A DNA stretch of 64,000 nucleotides, taken from contig CAJNDS010000702.1 of the NCBI GenBank assembly GCA_905221605.1, forward strand, positions 525,906 through 589,905, given 5' to 3'. This DNA comes from Symbiodinium natans. Taxonomy: Eukaryota; Sar; Dinophyceae; Suessiales; Symbiodiniaceae. The position numbers were made by a program, and so were the translations under genes. Every line of letters begins with the position of its first letter. Within the stretch, counting starts at the first letter, position 1. Below the pieces are notes generated by a model. It did no database searches, was not told the origin of the DNA, and worked only from the letters and a program-made list of their open reading frames with translations. Shown here piece after piece: positions 31,456 to 41,590 of this stretch.

Positions 31456-34400
31456 CTATGCGCCGACAAGCCGTTCGGAAACTTGGCCCATCGCGGTTGC
31501 AGGCTGCACCTTTGACTTGTCAGTGAATGGCACTGACGAGTGGTGGAGGCAGATGCGCACCTTGCCGTCCGCATTCCTCTTGTACCCGAAGGTGTACTCC
31601 ACTTTGGTCTTGCTCTCATCTGCAGCGCTGGTGAAGAAGTAGGTGCCCATGGCAACGGCGACGCTGTCGGTGATGTCAATCTTGTGGTTTTCAAAGACCA
31701 CGTCAGACCATCCTTTTCCACCATTGATGGCAAAGCCAGCATCCTCAAGATAGCCATTCTCGACAGCCTTGTGCCCAACAAAGTAGGACATGGCGTCTGC
31801 GCCACTTGGCCGAAATGGTGCGTCGGCTGCCTTGGTGGGTTTGAAGAGCACGTTTGTGTGGCCATAGCCGTAGAGCTCGCCAGCTGCTTTGGCAGCAGCT
31901 GCAACGTAGTCGCCTCCGTCGAGGTAAGTCTTTGAGATACTCTTGATGGCGTTGGCCCATGCTGATTGCACACCCTGCAATTCCTCTTCAGAAATCTTCG
32001 CAGTGGGAGTGGCAGGAGGCAGGCTGTAAGGCACTGACGAGTGGTGCAGGAAGATGCGCACCTTGCCATCCGCATTCTTCTTGTAGCCGAACGTGTACTC
32101 CACTCTTGTCTTGCTCCCATCTGCAGCGCTGGTGAAGAAGTAGGTGCCCATGGCAAGTGCGGTATTGCCGCTGACATCGATTTGGTGGTTCTGGAAGACC
32201 ACGTCCGACCATCCCTTGCCACCGTTGATGGCAAAGCCAGCATCCTCAGCATAGCCATTCTCGACCGCTGTGTGCCCAACGAAATAGGACATGGCATCTG
32301 CGGCTGTCGGTCGAAATGGTGCCTCTGCTGCCTTGGTGGGTTTGAAGAGCACGTCCGTGTGGCCGTACCCGTAGAGCTCGCCAGCTGCTTTGCCGGCAGC
32401 TGCAACGTAATCTCCTCCGTCAAGGTAGGTCTTGGAGATACTCTTGATAGCGTTGGCCCATGCTGCCTGGGCAGTTGTCACTTCATCTTCTGAGACCTCG
32501 GCGCCTACAGAGGGTGGGGGAGCGCTGTAAGGAACTGAAGAGTGGTGGAGGAAGATGCGCACCTTGCCATCCGCATTCCTCTTGTACCCGAAGGTGTACT
32601 CCACTTTGGTCTTGCTCCCGTCTGCAGTGCTGGTGAAGAAGTAGGTGCCCATGGCAATGGCGACATTGTCCGTGATGTCAATCTTGTGGTTGTCAAAAAC
32701 GACGTCAGACCATCCTTTTCCACCGTTGATGGCAAAGCCAGCATCCTCAAGATAGCCGTTCTCGACCGCCTTGTGCCCGACAAAGTAGGACATGGCGTCT
32801 GCGCCACTTGGCCGAAATGGTGCCTTAGCTGCCTTGGTGGGTTTGAAGAGCACGTTTGTGTGGCCATAGCCGTAGAGCTCGCCAGCTGCTTTGGCAGCAG
32901 CTGCAACGTAGTCGCCTCCGTCGAGGTAAGTCTTTGAGATACTCTTGATGGCGTTGGCCCATGCTGATTGCACACCCTGCAATTCCTCTTCAGAAATCTT
33001 CGCAGTGGGAGTGGCAGGAGGCAGGCTGTAAGGCACTGACGAGTGGTGCAGGAAGATGCGCACCTTTCCGTCGGCGTTCCTCTTGTACCCGAAGGTGTAC
33101 TCCACTTTGGTCTTGCTCCCATCTGCAGCGCTGGTGAAGAAGTAGGTGCCCATGGCAATGGCGACAGTGCCGTTGACATCGATCTTGTGGTTTTGGAAGA
33201 CCACGTCTGACCATCCCTTTCCACCGTTGATGGCAAAGCCAGCATCCTCAGCATAGCCATTCTCGACCGCTTTGTGCCCGACAAAGTAGGACATCGCATC
33301 TTCGCCAGTTGGTCGAAACTGTGCTTCGGCTGCCTTGGTGGGTTTGAAGAGCACATTTGTGTGGCCATAGCCATAGAGCTCACCAGCTGCCTTGGCAGCA
33401 GCTGCAACGTAGTCGCCTCCGTCAAGGTAGGTCTTGGAGATACCCTTGATGGCCCTGGCCCATGCTCCCTGCACACATTTCACCTCGGCTTCCGTAATCT
33501 CTGCAGTTGGAGAGGCTGGAGAGATGCTGTATGGCACAGAAGAGTGGTGGAGGAAGATGCGCACCTTGCCATCTGCATTCTTCTTGTAGCCGAACGTGTA
33601 CTCCACTTTGGTCTTGCTGCCGTCTGCAGCGCTGGTGAAGAAGTAGGTGCCCATGGCAAGAGCAGTATTGCCCGTGACATCGATTTGGTGGTTCTGGAAG
33701 ACCACGTCCGACCATCCCTTGCCACCATTGATGGCGAAGCCAGCATCCTCAGCATGGCCATTCTCGACCGCTTCATGCCCAACGAAGTAGGACATGGCAT
33801 CTGCGGCATTTGGTCGAAATGGTGCTTCGGCTGCCTTGGTTGGCTTGAAGAGCACGTCCGTGTGGCCGTACCCGTAGAGCTCGCCAGCTGCTTTGCCGGC
33901 AGCTGCGACGTAGTCGCCTCCATTCAGGTAGGTCTTGGAGATACTCTTGATGGCACTGGCCCACGCTGCCTGCGCATTCTTCACTTCCTGTTCTGAAAGA
34001 TGGGAACTTGGAGGAAGGCTGAAAGGCACTGACGAGTGGTGAAGACAGATGCGCACCTTGCCATCCGCATTCCTCTTGTACCCGAAGGTGTACTCAACTT
34101 TCGTCTCACTCCCATCTGCAGCACTGGTGAAGACGTAGGTGCCCATAGCGACAGCAACACTGTCGCTCACGTCGATCTTGTGGTTCTGGAAGATCACATC
34201 AGACCATCCCTTGCCACCGTTGATGGCAAAGCCAGCATCCTCGGCATAGCCATTCTCAACCGCCTTGTGCCCAACAAAGTACGACATGGCATCTGCGGCT
34301 GTCGGTCGAAACGGTGCCTCGGCTGCCTTGGTTGGCTTGAAGAGCACGTCCGTGTGGCCATAGCCATACAGCTCGCCAGCTGCTTTGGCAGCAGCTGCAA

Positions 34401-35514
34401 CGTAGTCTCCTCCGTCAAGGTAGGTCTTGGAGATACTCTTGATGGCACTGGCCCATGCTGCCTGCGCACTCTTCACTTCCTCTTCAGAAACCTTTGCAGC
34501 TGGAGTAGCAGGAGGCAGACTGTATGGCACTGAGGAGTGGTGCAGGAAGATGCGCACCTTGCCATCTGCATTCTTCTTGTAGCCGAACGTGTATTCCACT
34601 TTGGTCTTGCTCCCATCTGCAGCGCTGGTGAAGAAGTAGGTGCCCATAGCAATGGCAACCTTAGCAGTCAGATCGATTTGGTGATTCTCAAAGACCACGT
34701 CCGACCATCCCTTGCCACCATTGATGGCGAAGCCAGCATCCTCAGCATAGCCATTCTCGACCGCCTTGTGCCCAACAAAGTAGGACATGGCATCGGCGCC
34801 ACTTGGCCGAAATGGTGCCTCGGCTGCCTTGGTGGGTTTGAAGAGCACGTCCGTGTGGCCATAGCCATAAAGCTCACCAGCTGCTTTGGCGGCAGCTGCA
34901 ACGTAGTCTCCTCCATCAAGGTAGGTCTTGGAGATATTCTTGATCGCGCAGGCCCACGCTGCCTGCACACTCTTCACATCCTCTTCAGAAATCTCTGCAG
35001 TTGGAGAAGCAAACGGCACTGACGAGTGGTGGAGGAAGATGCGCACTTTGCCGTCCGCATTCTTCTTGTAGCCGAACGTGTACTCTACTTTCGTCTTGCT
35101 TCCATCTGCAGCGCTCGTGAAGAAGTAATTGCCCATGGCAAAGGCAACATTGTCACAAACATACACTTGGTGGTTGCGAAAGATCACATCTGACCATCCG
35201 TTGCCACCGTTGATGGCAAAGCCAGCATCCTCAGCATAGCCATTCTCGACCGCTGTGTGCCCGACAAAGTAGGACATGGCATCTGCGGCTGTCGGTCGAA
35301 ACGGTGCGTCAGCTGCCTTGGTGGGCTTGAAGAGCACGTCTGTGTGGCCGTAGCCATACAGCTCACCAGCTGCTTGGGCAGCAGCTGCAACGTAGTCTCC
35401 TCCATCAAGGTAGGTCTTGGAGATACTCCTGATGGCGCTGGCCCACGCTGCCTGCGCATTCTTGACTTCCTGTTCAGAAATCTTTGCAGTTGGAGTGGCA
35501 ACGGAGGCGGCCAT
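31456..35514 (-). CDS. Gene G: type 2 eight-domain iota-carbonic-anhydrase-like polyprotein
   Basis: This is an intact 1,352-codon intronless ORF of the same layout as D, F and H. Its start is MAASVATPTAKISEQEV and its tail ends VSERLVGA. The first part of domain 6 (TPTAKISEEELQGVQSAWA) is identical to the start of domain 8 in the same gene, including the private residue L in EEEL. Domain 6 of D begins TPTEKLSEEEVTSAQAAWA instead. This is direct evidence of sequence transfer between domains within one gene. All eight domains keep the proposed bicarbonate-binding residues. Confidence 0.8.
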   Translation of the reverse strand: MAASVATPTAKISEQEVKNAQAAWASAIRSISKTYLDGGDYVAAAAQAAGELYGYGHTDVLFKPTKAADAPFRPTAADAMSYFVGHTAVENGYAEDAGFAINGGNGWSDVIFRNHQVYVCDNVAFAMGNYFFTSAADGSKTKVEYTFGYKKNADGKVRIFLHHSSVPFASPTAEISEEDVKSVQAAWACAIKNISKTYLDGGDYVAAAAKAAGELYGYGHTDVLFKPTKAAEAPFRPSGADAMSYFVGHKAVENGYAEDAGFAINGGKGWSDVVFENHQIDLTAKVAIAMGTYFFTSAADGSKTKVEYTFGYKKNADGKVRIFLHHSSVPYSLPPATPAAKVSEEEVKSAQAAWASAIKSISKTYLDGGDYVAAAAKAAGELYGYGHTDVLFKPTKAAEAPFRPTAADAMSYFVGHKAVENGYAEDAGFAINGGKGWSDVIFQNHKIDVSDSVAVAMGTYVFTSAADGSETKVEYTFGYKRNADGKVRICLHHSSVPFSLPPSSHLSEQEVKNAQAAWASAIKSISKTYLNGGDYVAAAGKAAGELYGYGHTDVLFKPTKAAEAPFRPNAADAMSYFVGHEAVENGHAEDAGFAINGGKGWSDVVFQNHQIDVTGNTALAMGTYFFTSAADGSKTKVEYTFGYKKNADGKVRIFLHHSSVPYSISPASPTAEITEAEVKCVQGAWARAIKGISKTYLDGGDYVAAAAKAAGELYGYGHTNVLFKPTKAAEAQFRPTGEDAMSYFVGHKAVENGYAEDAGFAINGGKGWSDVVFQNHKIDVNGTVAIAMGTYFFTSAADGSKTKVEYTFGYKRNADGKVRIFLHHSSVPYSLPPATPTAKISEEELQGVQSAWANAIKSISKTYLDGGDYVAAAAKAAGELYGYGHTNVLFKPTKAAKAPFRPSGADAMSYFVGHKAVENGYLEDAGFAINGGKGWSDVVFDNHKIDITDNVAIAMGTYFFTSTADGSKTKVEYTFGYKRNADGKVRIFLHHSSVPYSAPPPSVGAEVSEDEVTTAQAAWANAIKSISKTYLDGGDYVAAAGKAAGELYGYGHTDVLFKPTKAAEAPFRPTAADAMSYFVGHTAVENGYAEDAGFAINGGKGWSDVVFQNHQIDVSGNTALAMGTYFFTSAADGSKTRVEYTFGYKKNADGKVRIFLHHSSVPYSLPPATPTAKISEEELQGVQSAWANAIKSISKTYLDGGDYVAAAAKAAGELYGYGHTNVLFKPTKAADAPFRPSGADAMSYFVGHKAVENGYLEDAGFAINGGKGWSDVVFENHKIDITDSVAVAMGTYFFTSAADESKTKVEYTFGYKRNADGKVRICLHHSSVPFTDKSKVQPATAMGQVSERLVGA

Positions 35515-36737
35515 CGTAGGCTGCGGGCACAGCTGCGGGAGACGCCGCAGTGCTGGGGACGATGCAGTAGGACTTCGCTGAAACTCGAGCTATTTCAGCA
35601 GAGAGACATGCCCTTCGTCCTCGCTTCATGCTATGCTCTAGTATACTAAAGTACAATATGCGCTGCACGCCCTGTTCCATTCCCCCTGAGGGTCCTGCGT
35701 ATGCGGCATCGAGATGCAAAGTCAAGCCTGCACACCTCAGCGCATCTCCGCACGCATCGGATCATGCTCAAACATGTTCACATGCGCTGCATGCAGGATT
35801 GCTGCATTCAAAGACATAAGACATCTTCACGCCATGGAGATTTGCCAAGCACAGGAGAGCAATGCCGTTCTCACCCTTTGATTCTGTAGAATTCGGTTGT
35901 GATTCTGAGGCACCACAACAGAATCAACAACGCCAACATCCAGAGCAATGTCTTGAGGTTCGCTGCGCATCCCGAGCCATCTTGAAAGCAAGCGCTTGCT
36001 ATCGAATGGAACGTGGCTACCGAATCTACCTCTTGCAAGCCGAGGCCACGGCACTCTTAGACCGTCGTGAGCGCGCTCCTGGCATTCTTTGGGGCTTACC
36101 GCCAAGGCTCTGTGGACATCAAGAGTCTGGAGGCCACTGCTCTTGCAAGTGCTCGTGCAAAACCAAAGATGAACTGTCAAGCAACACGGCAGTCCTGCTG
36201 CGCCCAGTAAGCCGATGCGCGATGCCAGGCAAGCCGGAGCGCTGTGCCCGGGAGTCTTGCAGATCATGCACCTTCTGGCGAGAACATGTAGCCAACTGGA
36301 GTGCCCCGTACCCTAGTGCTGTGTGTGCTCTGTGCACGTTGGAACGCCCCAGAAGACTCTCTGTGACCTCGCTGTGATGGGCTTGGCTCAGAAGAATCTG
36401 CACTCCAGCCATCCCACGGCACTGAACTTTTACACAACTTTTCGCGCGGCTTTCTTTGCGCAGGGTTTAAGCAGGGTCTTCAAGCAACACGCAAACTTGT
36501 CTTTGCTGCCTGCTTGGGTAAGCAAATTTCAGGAGCTCTTGGGCCTTTGACAGCCGCTTTGGCTCAAACATTCACCCCTCGTCCTTGCTCTTGGGCAAGC
36601 ATTCCATTGACAAAAATGCAGATAAAGGCTCCACGGCCAAGAAAAATGCAGAAAAACACAGGAAAATACAGATCCGCCTGTCTGGAAAGAAAACTTCGTG
36701 AATTATGGTTCGACCAAGAGAAGCTCAGAGTTCCAAT
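35515..36737. other. Spacer between genes G and H (type 2)
   Basis: This 1.22-kb non-coding spacer is homologous to the others. The stem-loop at 35891-35924 has one mismatch (ATTCGGTTGTG in the left arm). No gene was seen. Confidence 0.8.
35891..35924. promoter_or_regulatory. Stem-loop in type 2 spacer (G-H copy, one mismatch)
   Basis: The left arm ATTCGGTTGTG differs at one base from the perfect arm seen in the other spacers. The right arm CACAACAGAAT is unchanged. Confidence 0.4.
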
Positions 36738-39700
36738 CTATGCGCCGACAAGCCGTTCGGAAACTTGGCCCATCACCGCTGCAGGCTGCACCTTTGACTT
36801 GTCAGTGAATGGCACTGAGGAGTGGTGGAGGCAGATGCGCACCTTGCCGTCCGCATTCCTCTTGTACCCGAAGGTGTACTCCACTTTGGTCTTGCTCTCA
36901 TCTGCAGCGCTGGTGAAGAAGTAGGTCCCCATGGCAACGGCGACGCTGTCGGTGATGTCAATCTTGTGGTTTTCAAAAACCACGTCAGACCATCCTTTTC
37001 CACCGTTGATGGCAAAGCCAGCATCCTCGGCATAGCCATTCTCGACCGCTTTGTGCCCAACAAAGTAGGACATGGCGTCTGCGCCACTTGGTCGAAATGG
37101 TGCGTCGGCTGCCTTGGTGGGTTTGAAGAGCACGTTTGTGTGGCCATAGCCGTACAGCTCGCCAGCTGCTTTGGCAGCAGCTGCAACGTAGTCGCCTCCG
37201 TCGAGGTAAGTCTTTGAGATACTCTTGATGGCGTTGGCCCATGCTGATTGCACACCCTGCACTTCCTCTTCAGAAATCTTCGCAGTGGGAGTGGCAGGAG
37301 GCAGGCTGTAAGGCACTGACGAGTGGTGCAGGAAGATGCGCACCTTGCCGTCCGCATTCTTCTTGTAGCCGAACGTGTACTCCACTCTTGTCTTGCTCCC
37401 ATCTGCAGCGCTGGTGAAGAAGTAAGTGCCCATGGCAAGTGCGGTATCGCCGCTGACATCGATTTGGTGGTTCTGGAAGACCACGTCCGACCATCCCTTG
37501 CCACCGTTGATGGCAAAGCCAGCATCCTCAGCATAGCCATTCTCGACGGCTGTGTGCCCGACAAAGTAGGACATGGCATCTGCGGCTGTCGGTCGAAATG
37601 GTGCCTCTGCTGCCTTGGTGGGTTTGAAGAGCACGTCCGTGTGGCCGTACCCGTAGAGCTCGCCAGCTGCTTTGCCGGCAGCTGCAACGTAATCTCCTCC
37701 GTCAAGGTAGGTCTTGGAGATACTCTTGATAGCGTTGGCCCATGCTGCCTGGGCAGTTGTCACTTCATCTTCTGAGACCTCGGCGCCTACAGAGGGTGGG
37801 GGAGCGCTGTAAGGAACTGAAGAGTGGTGGAGGAAGATGCGCACCTTGCCATCCGCATTCCTCTTGTACCCGAAGGTGTACTCCACTTTGGTCTTGCTCC
37901 CGTCTGCAGTGCTGGTGAAGAAGTAGGTGCCCATGGCAATGGCGACATTGTCCGTGATGTCAATCTTGTGGTTTTCAAAGACCACGTCAGACCATCCTTT
38001 TCCACCATTGATGGCAAAGCCAGCATCCTCAAGATAGCCGTTCTCAACCGCCTTGTGCCCAACAAAGTAGGACATGGCATCTGCGCCGGTTGGTCGAAAC
38101 GGTGCCTTAGCTGCCTTGGTGGGCTTGAAGAGCACGTTTGTGTGGCCGTACCCGTAGAGCTCGCCAGCTGCTTTGCCGGCAGCTGCAACGTAGTCGCCTC
38201 CATCAACGTAGGTTTTGGAGATACTCTTGATGGCGCTGGCCCATGCTGCCTGTGCACTTGTCACTTCCTCTTCAGAAATCTTCGCAGTGGGAGTGGCGGG
38301 AGGCAGACTGTAAGGCACCGACGAGTGGTGCAGGAAGATGCGCACCTTTCCGTCGGCGTTCCTCTTGTACCCGAAGGTGTACTCAACTTTGGTCTTGCTC
38401 CCATCTGCAGCGCTGGTGAAGAAGTAGGTGCCCATGGCAATGGCGACAGTGCCGCTGACATCGATCTTGTGGTTTTGGAAGACCACGTCTGACCATCCCT
38501 TGCCACCGTTGATGGCAAAGCCAACATCCTCAAGATACCCATTCTCGACCGCTTTGTGCCCGACAAAGTAGGACATCGCATCTTCGCCAGTTGGTCGAAA
38601 CTGTGCTTCGGCTGCCTTGGTGGGTTTGAAGAGCACATTTGTGTGGCCATAGCCATAGAGCTCACCAGCTGCCTTGGCAGCAGCTGCAACGTAGTCGCCT
38701 CCGTCAAGGTAGGTCTTGGAGATACCCTTGATGGCCCTGGCCCATGCTCCCTGCACACATTTCACCTCTGCTTCCGTAATCTCTGCAGTTGGAGAGGCTG
38801 GAGTGCTGCTGTATGGCACAGAAGAGTGGTGGAGGAAGATGCGCACCTTGCCATCTGCATTCTTCTTGTAGCCGAACGTGTACTCCACTTTGGTCTTGCT
38901 CCCGTCTGCAGCGCTGGTGAAGAAGTAGGTGCCCATGGCAAGAGCGGTATTGCCCGTGACATCGATTTGGTGGTTCTGGAAGACCACGTCCGACCATCCC
39001 TTGCCACCATTGATGGCGAAGCCGGCATCCTCAGCATGGCCATTCTCGACCGCTTCATTCCCAACGAAGTAGGACATGGCATCTGCGGCATTTGGTCGAA
39101 ATGGTGCCACGGCTGCCTTGGTTGGCTTGAAGAGCACGTCCGTGTGGCCGTACCCGTAGAGCTCGCCAGCTGCTTTGCCGGCAGCTGCAACGTAGTCGCC
39201 TCCATTCAGGTAGGTCTTGGAGATACTCTTCATAGCGCTGGCCCATGCCGTCTGCGCATTCTCCACTTCCTGTTCTGAAAGATGGGATTTTGGGGAAAGA
39301 CTGAAAGGCACTGACGAGTGGTGGAGACAGATGCGGACCTTGCCATCTGCATTCCTCTTGTACCCGAAGGTGTACTCAACTTTCGTCTCACTCCCATCTG
39401 CAGCACTGGTGAAGACGTAGGTGCCCATGGCAATGGCGACAGTGCCGCTGACATCGATCTTGTGGTTTTGGAAGACCACGTCTGACCATCCCTTTCCGCC
39501 GTTGATGGCAAAGCCAGCATCCTCAAGATACCCATTCTCGACCTCCTTGTGCCCGACAAAGTAGGACATGGCATCTGCGGCTGTCGGTCGAAACGGTGCC
39601 TCGGCTGCCTTGGTGGGTTTGAAGAGCACGTCCGTGTGGCCATAGCCATAGAGCTCACCAGCTGCCTTGGCAGCAGCTGCAACGTAGTCTCCTCCGTCAA

Positions 39701-40796
39701 GGTAGGTCTTGGAGATACCCTTGATGGCCCTGGCCCATGCTGCCTGCGCACTCTTCACTTCCTCTTCAGAAACCTTTGCAGCTGGAGTCGCAGGAGGCAG
39801 ACTGTATGGCACTGAGGAGTGGTGCAGGAAGATGCGCACCTTGCCATCCGGATTCTTCTTGTAGCCGAAGGTGTACTCCACTTTGGTCTTGCTCCCATCT
39901 GCAGCGCTGGTGAAGAAGTAGGTGCCCATAGCAATGGCAACCTTAGCAGTCAGATCGATTTGGTGATTCTCAAAGACCACGTCCGACCATCCCTTGCCAC
40001 CATTGATGGCAAAGCCGGCATCCTCGACATAGCCATTCTCGACCGCCTTATGCCCAACAAAGTAGGACATGGCATCGGCGCCACTTGGCCGAAATGGTGC
40101 CTCGGCTGCCTTGGTGGGTTTGAAGAGCACGTCCGTGTGGCCATAGCCATAAAGCTCACCAGCTGCTTTGGCGGCAGCTGCAACGTAGTCTCCTCCATCA
40201 AGGTAGGTCTTGGAGATATTCTTGATCGCGCAGGCCCACGCTGCCTGCACACTCTTCACATCCTCTTCAGAAATCTCTGCAGTTGGAGAAGCAAACGGCA
40301 CTGACGAGTGGTGGAGGAAGATGCGCACTTTGCCGTCCGCATTCTTCTTGTAGCCGAACGTGTACTCTACTTTCGTCTTGCTTCCATCTGCAGCGCTCGT
40401 GAAGAAGTAATTGCCCATGGCAAAGGCAACATTGTCACAAACATCCACTTGGTGGTTGCGAAAGATCACGTCTGACCATCCCTTGCCACCGTTAATGGCA
40501 AAGCCGGCATCCTCAGCATAGCCATTCTCGACGGCTTCACGCCCAACAAAGTAGGACATGGCATCTGCGGCTGTCGATCGAAACGGTGCCTCGGCAGCCT
40601 TGGTGGGTTTGAAGAGCACGTCTGTGTGGCCGTAGCCATACAGCTCACCAGCTGCTTGGGCAGCAGCTGCAACGTAGTCTCCTCCATCAAGGTAGGTCTT
40701 GGAGATACTCTTGATGGCGCTGGCCCACGCTGCCTGCGCATTCTTGACTTCCTGTTCAGAAATCTTTGCAGCTGAAGTGGCAACGGAGGCGGCCAT
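36738..40796 (-). CDS. Gene H: type 2 eight-domain iota-carbonic-anhydrase-like polyprotein
   Basis: This is an intact 1,352-codon intronless ORF with the start MAASVATSAAKISEQEV and the same tail as its neighbours. It is the most divergent type 2 copy. Domain 3 carries AQAAWARAIKGISK and VSGTVAIAMG, which are hallmarks of domain 5, as well as the odd HKEVENGYLED. Domain 4 has SPKSHLSEQEVENAQ and FVGNEAVENG. KPT, SYFVG and HHSS are kept in all eight domains. It is the last complete copy at the right edge of the array. Confidence 0.8.
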   Translation of the reverse strand: MAASVATSAAKISEQEVKNAQAAWASAIKSISKTYLDGGDYVAAAAQAAGELYGYGHTDVLFKPTKAAEAPFRSTAADAMSYFVGREAVENGYAEDAGFAINGGKGWSDVIFRNHQVDVCDNVAFAMGNYFFTSAADGSKTKVEYTFGYKKNADGKVRIFLHHSSVPFASPTAEISEEDVKSVQAAWACAIKNISKTYLDGGDYVAAAAKAAGELYGYGHTDVLFKPTKAAEAPFRPSGADAMSYFVGHKAVENGYVEDAGFAINGGKGWSDVVFENHQIDLTAKVAIAMGTYFFTSAADGSKTKVEYTFGYKKNPDGKVRIFLHHSSVPYSLPPATPAAKVSEEEVKSAQAAWARAIKGISKTYLDGGDYVAAAAKAAGELYGYGHTDVLFKPTKAAEAPFRPTAADAMSYFVGHKEVENGYLEDAGFAINGGKGWSDVVFQNHKIDVSGTVAIAMGTYVFTSAADGSETKVEYTFGYKRNADGKVRICLHHSSVPFSLSPKSHLSEQEVENAQTAWASAMKSISKTYLNGGDYVAAAGKAAGELYGYGHTDVLFKPTKAAVAPFRPNAADAMSYFVGNEAVENGHAEDAGFAINGGKGWSDVVFQNHQIDVTGNTALAMGTYFFTSAADGSKTKVEYTFGYKKNADGKVRIFLHHSSVPYSSTPASPTAEITEAEVKCVQGAWARAIKGISKTYLDGGDYVAAAAKAAGELYGYGHTNVLFKPTKAAEAQFRPTGEDAMSYFVGHKAVENGYLEDVGFAINGGKGWSDVVFQNHKIDVSGTVAIAMGTYFFTSAADGSKTKVEYTFGYKRNADGKVRIFLHHSSVPYSLPPATPTAKISEEEVTSAQAAWASAIKSISKTYVDGGDYVAAAGKAAGELYGYGHTNVLFKPTKAAKAPFRPTGADAMSYFVGHKAVENGYLEDAGFAINGGKGWSDVVFENHKIDITDNVAIAMGTYFFTSTADGSKTKVEYTFGYKRNADGKVRIFLHHSSVPYSAPPPSVGAEVSEDEVTTAQAAWANAIKSISKTYLDGGDYVAAAGKAAGELYGYGHTDVLFKPTKAAEAPFRPTAADAMSYFVGHTAVENGYAEDAGFAINGGKGWSDVVFQNHQIDVSGDTALAMGTYFFTSAADGSKTRVEYTFGYKKNADGKVRIFLHHSSVPYSLPPATPTAKISEEEVQGVQSAWANAIKSISKTYLDGGDYVAAAAKAAGELYGYGHTNVLFKPTKAADAPFRPSGADAMSYFVGHKAVENGYAEDAGFAINGGKGWSDVVFENHKIDITDSVAVAMGTYFFTSAADESKTKVEYTFGYKRNADGKVRICLHHSSVPFTDKSKVQPAAVMGQVSERLVGA

Positions 40797-41590
40797 CGTA
40801 GGCTGCGGGCACAGCTGCGGGAGACGCCGCAGTGCTGGGGACGATGCAGTAGGACTTCGCTGAAACTCGAGCTATTTCAGCAGAGAGACATGCCCTTCGT
40901 CCTCGCTTCATGCTATACTCTAGTATACCAAAGTACAATATACACGGCACGCCCTGTTCCATTCCCCCTGAGAGTCCTGCGCATGTGGCATCAAGATGCA
41001 AAGTCAAGCCTGCACACCTCAGCGCATCTCCGCACGCATCGGATCATGCTCAAACATGTTTACATGCGCTGCATGCAGAATTGCTGCATTCAAAGACATA
41101 AGACATCTTCACGCCATGGAGATTTGCCAAGCACGGGAGAGCAATGCCGTTCTCACCCTTTGATTCTGTAGAATTCTGTTGTGAATCTGAGGCACCACAA
41201 CAGAATCAACAACGCCAACATCCAGAGCAATGTCTTGAGGTTCGCTGCGCATCCCGGACCATCTTGAAAGCAAACGCTTGCTTTCGAATGGAACGTGGCT
41301 ACGGAATCCACCTCTGGCAAGCCGAGGCCATGGCACTCTTAGACCGTCGTGAGCGCGCTCCTGGCACTCCGTGGCACTCCTTGGGGCTTACCACAAAGAT
41401 CTGTGAAAACTCAGTCTGGAGGCTACTGCTCTTGCACCAGAGCGCACGTGCAGAACGGCCTTTCAAGGGATCCAAAGTCCAAAGGAAAGCACAGGAAAAC
41501 ACAGATCGCGAACCAGACGAGGCCAGAGCTTCAACTAACCGTAGGATTCGTGAGTTTTTGGCTCGACCAAGAGAAGCTCACAGCTCCAAT
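40797..41590. other. Upstream region of gene H; shortened type 2 spacer
   Basis: This matches the F-G spacer up to about 41360 and contains the stem-loop at 41173-41206. It then jumps to the last 140 bp of the 3' flank (GATCGCGAACCAGACGAGGC at about 41505). A few hundred bases of the normal spacer are therefore deleted. It leads directly into the remnant at 41591. Confidence 0.75.
41173..41206. promoter_or_regulatory. Conserved stem-loop upstream of gene H
   Basis: Perfect 11-bp arms ATTCTGTTGTG and CACAACAGAAT surround a 12-base loop, about 375 bp upstream of the start codon of H. Confidence 0.5.
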
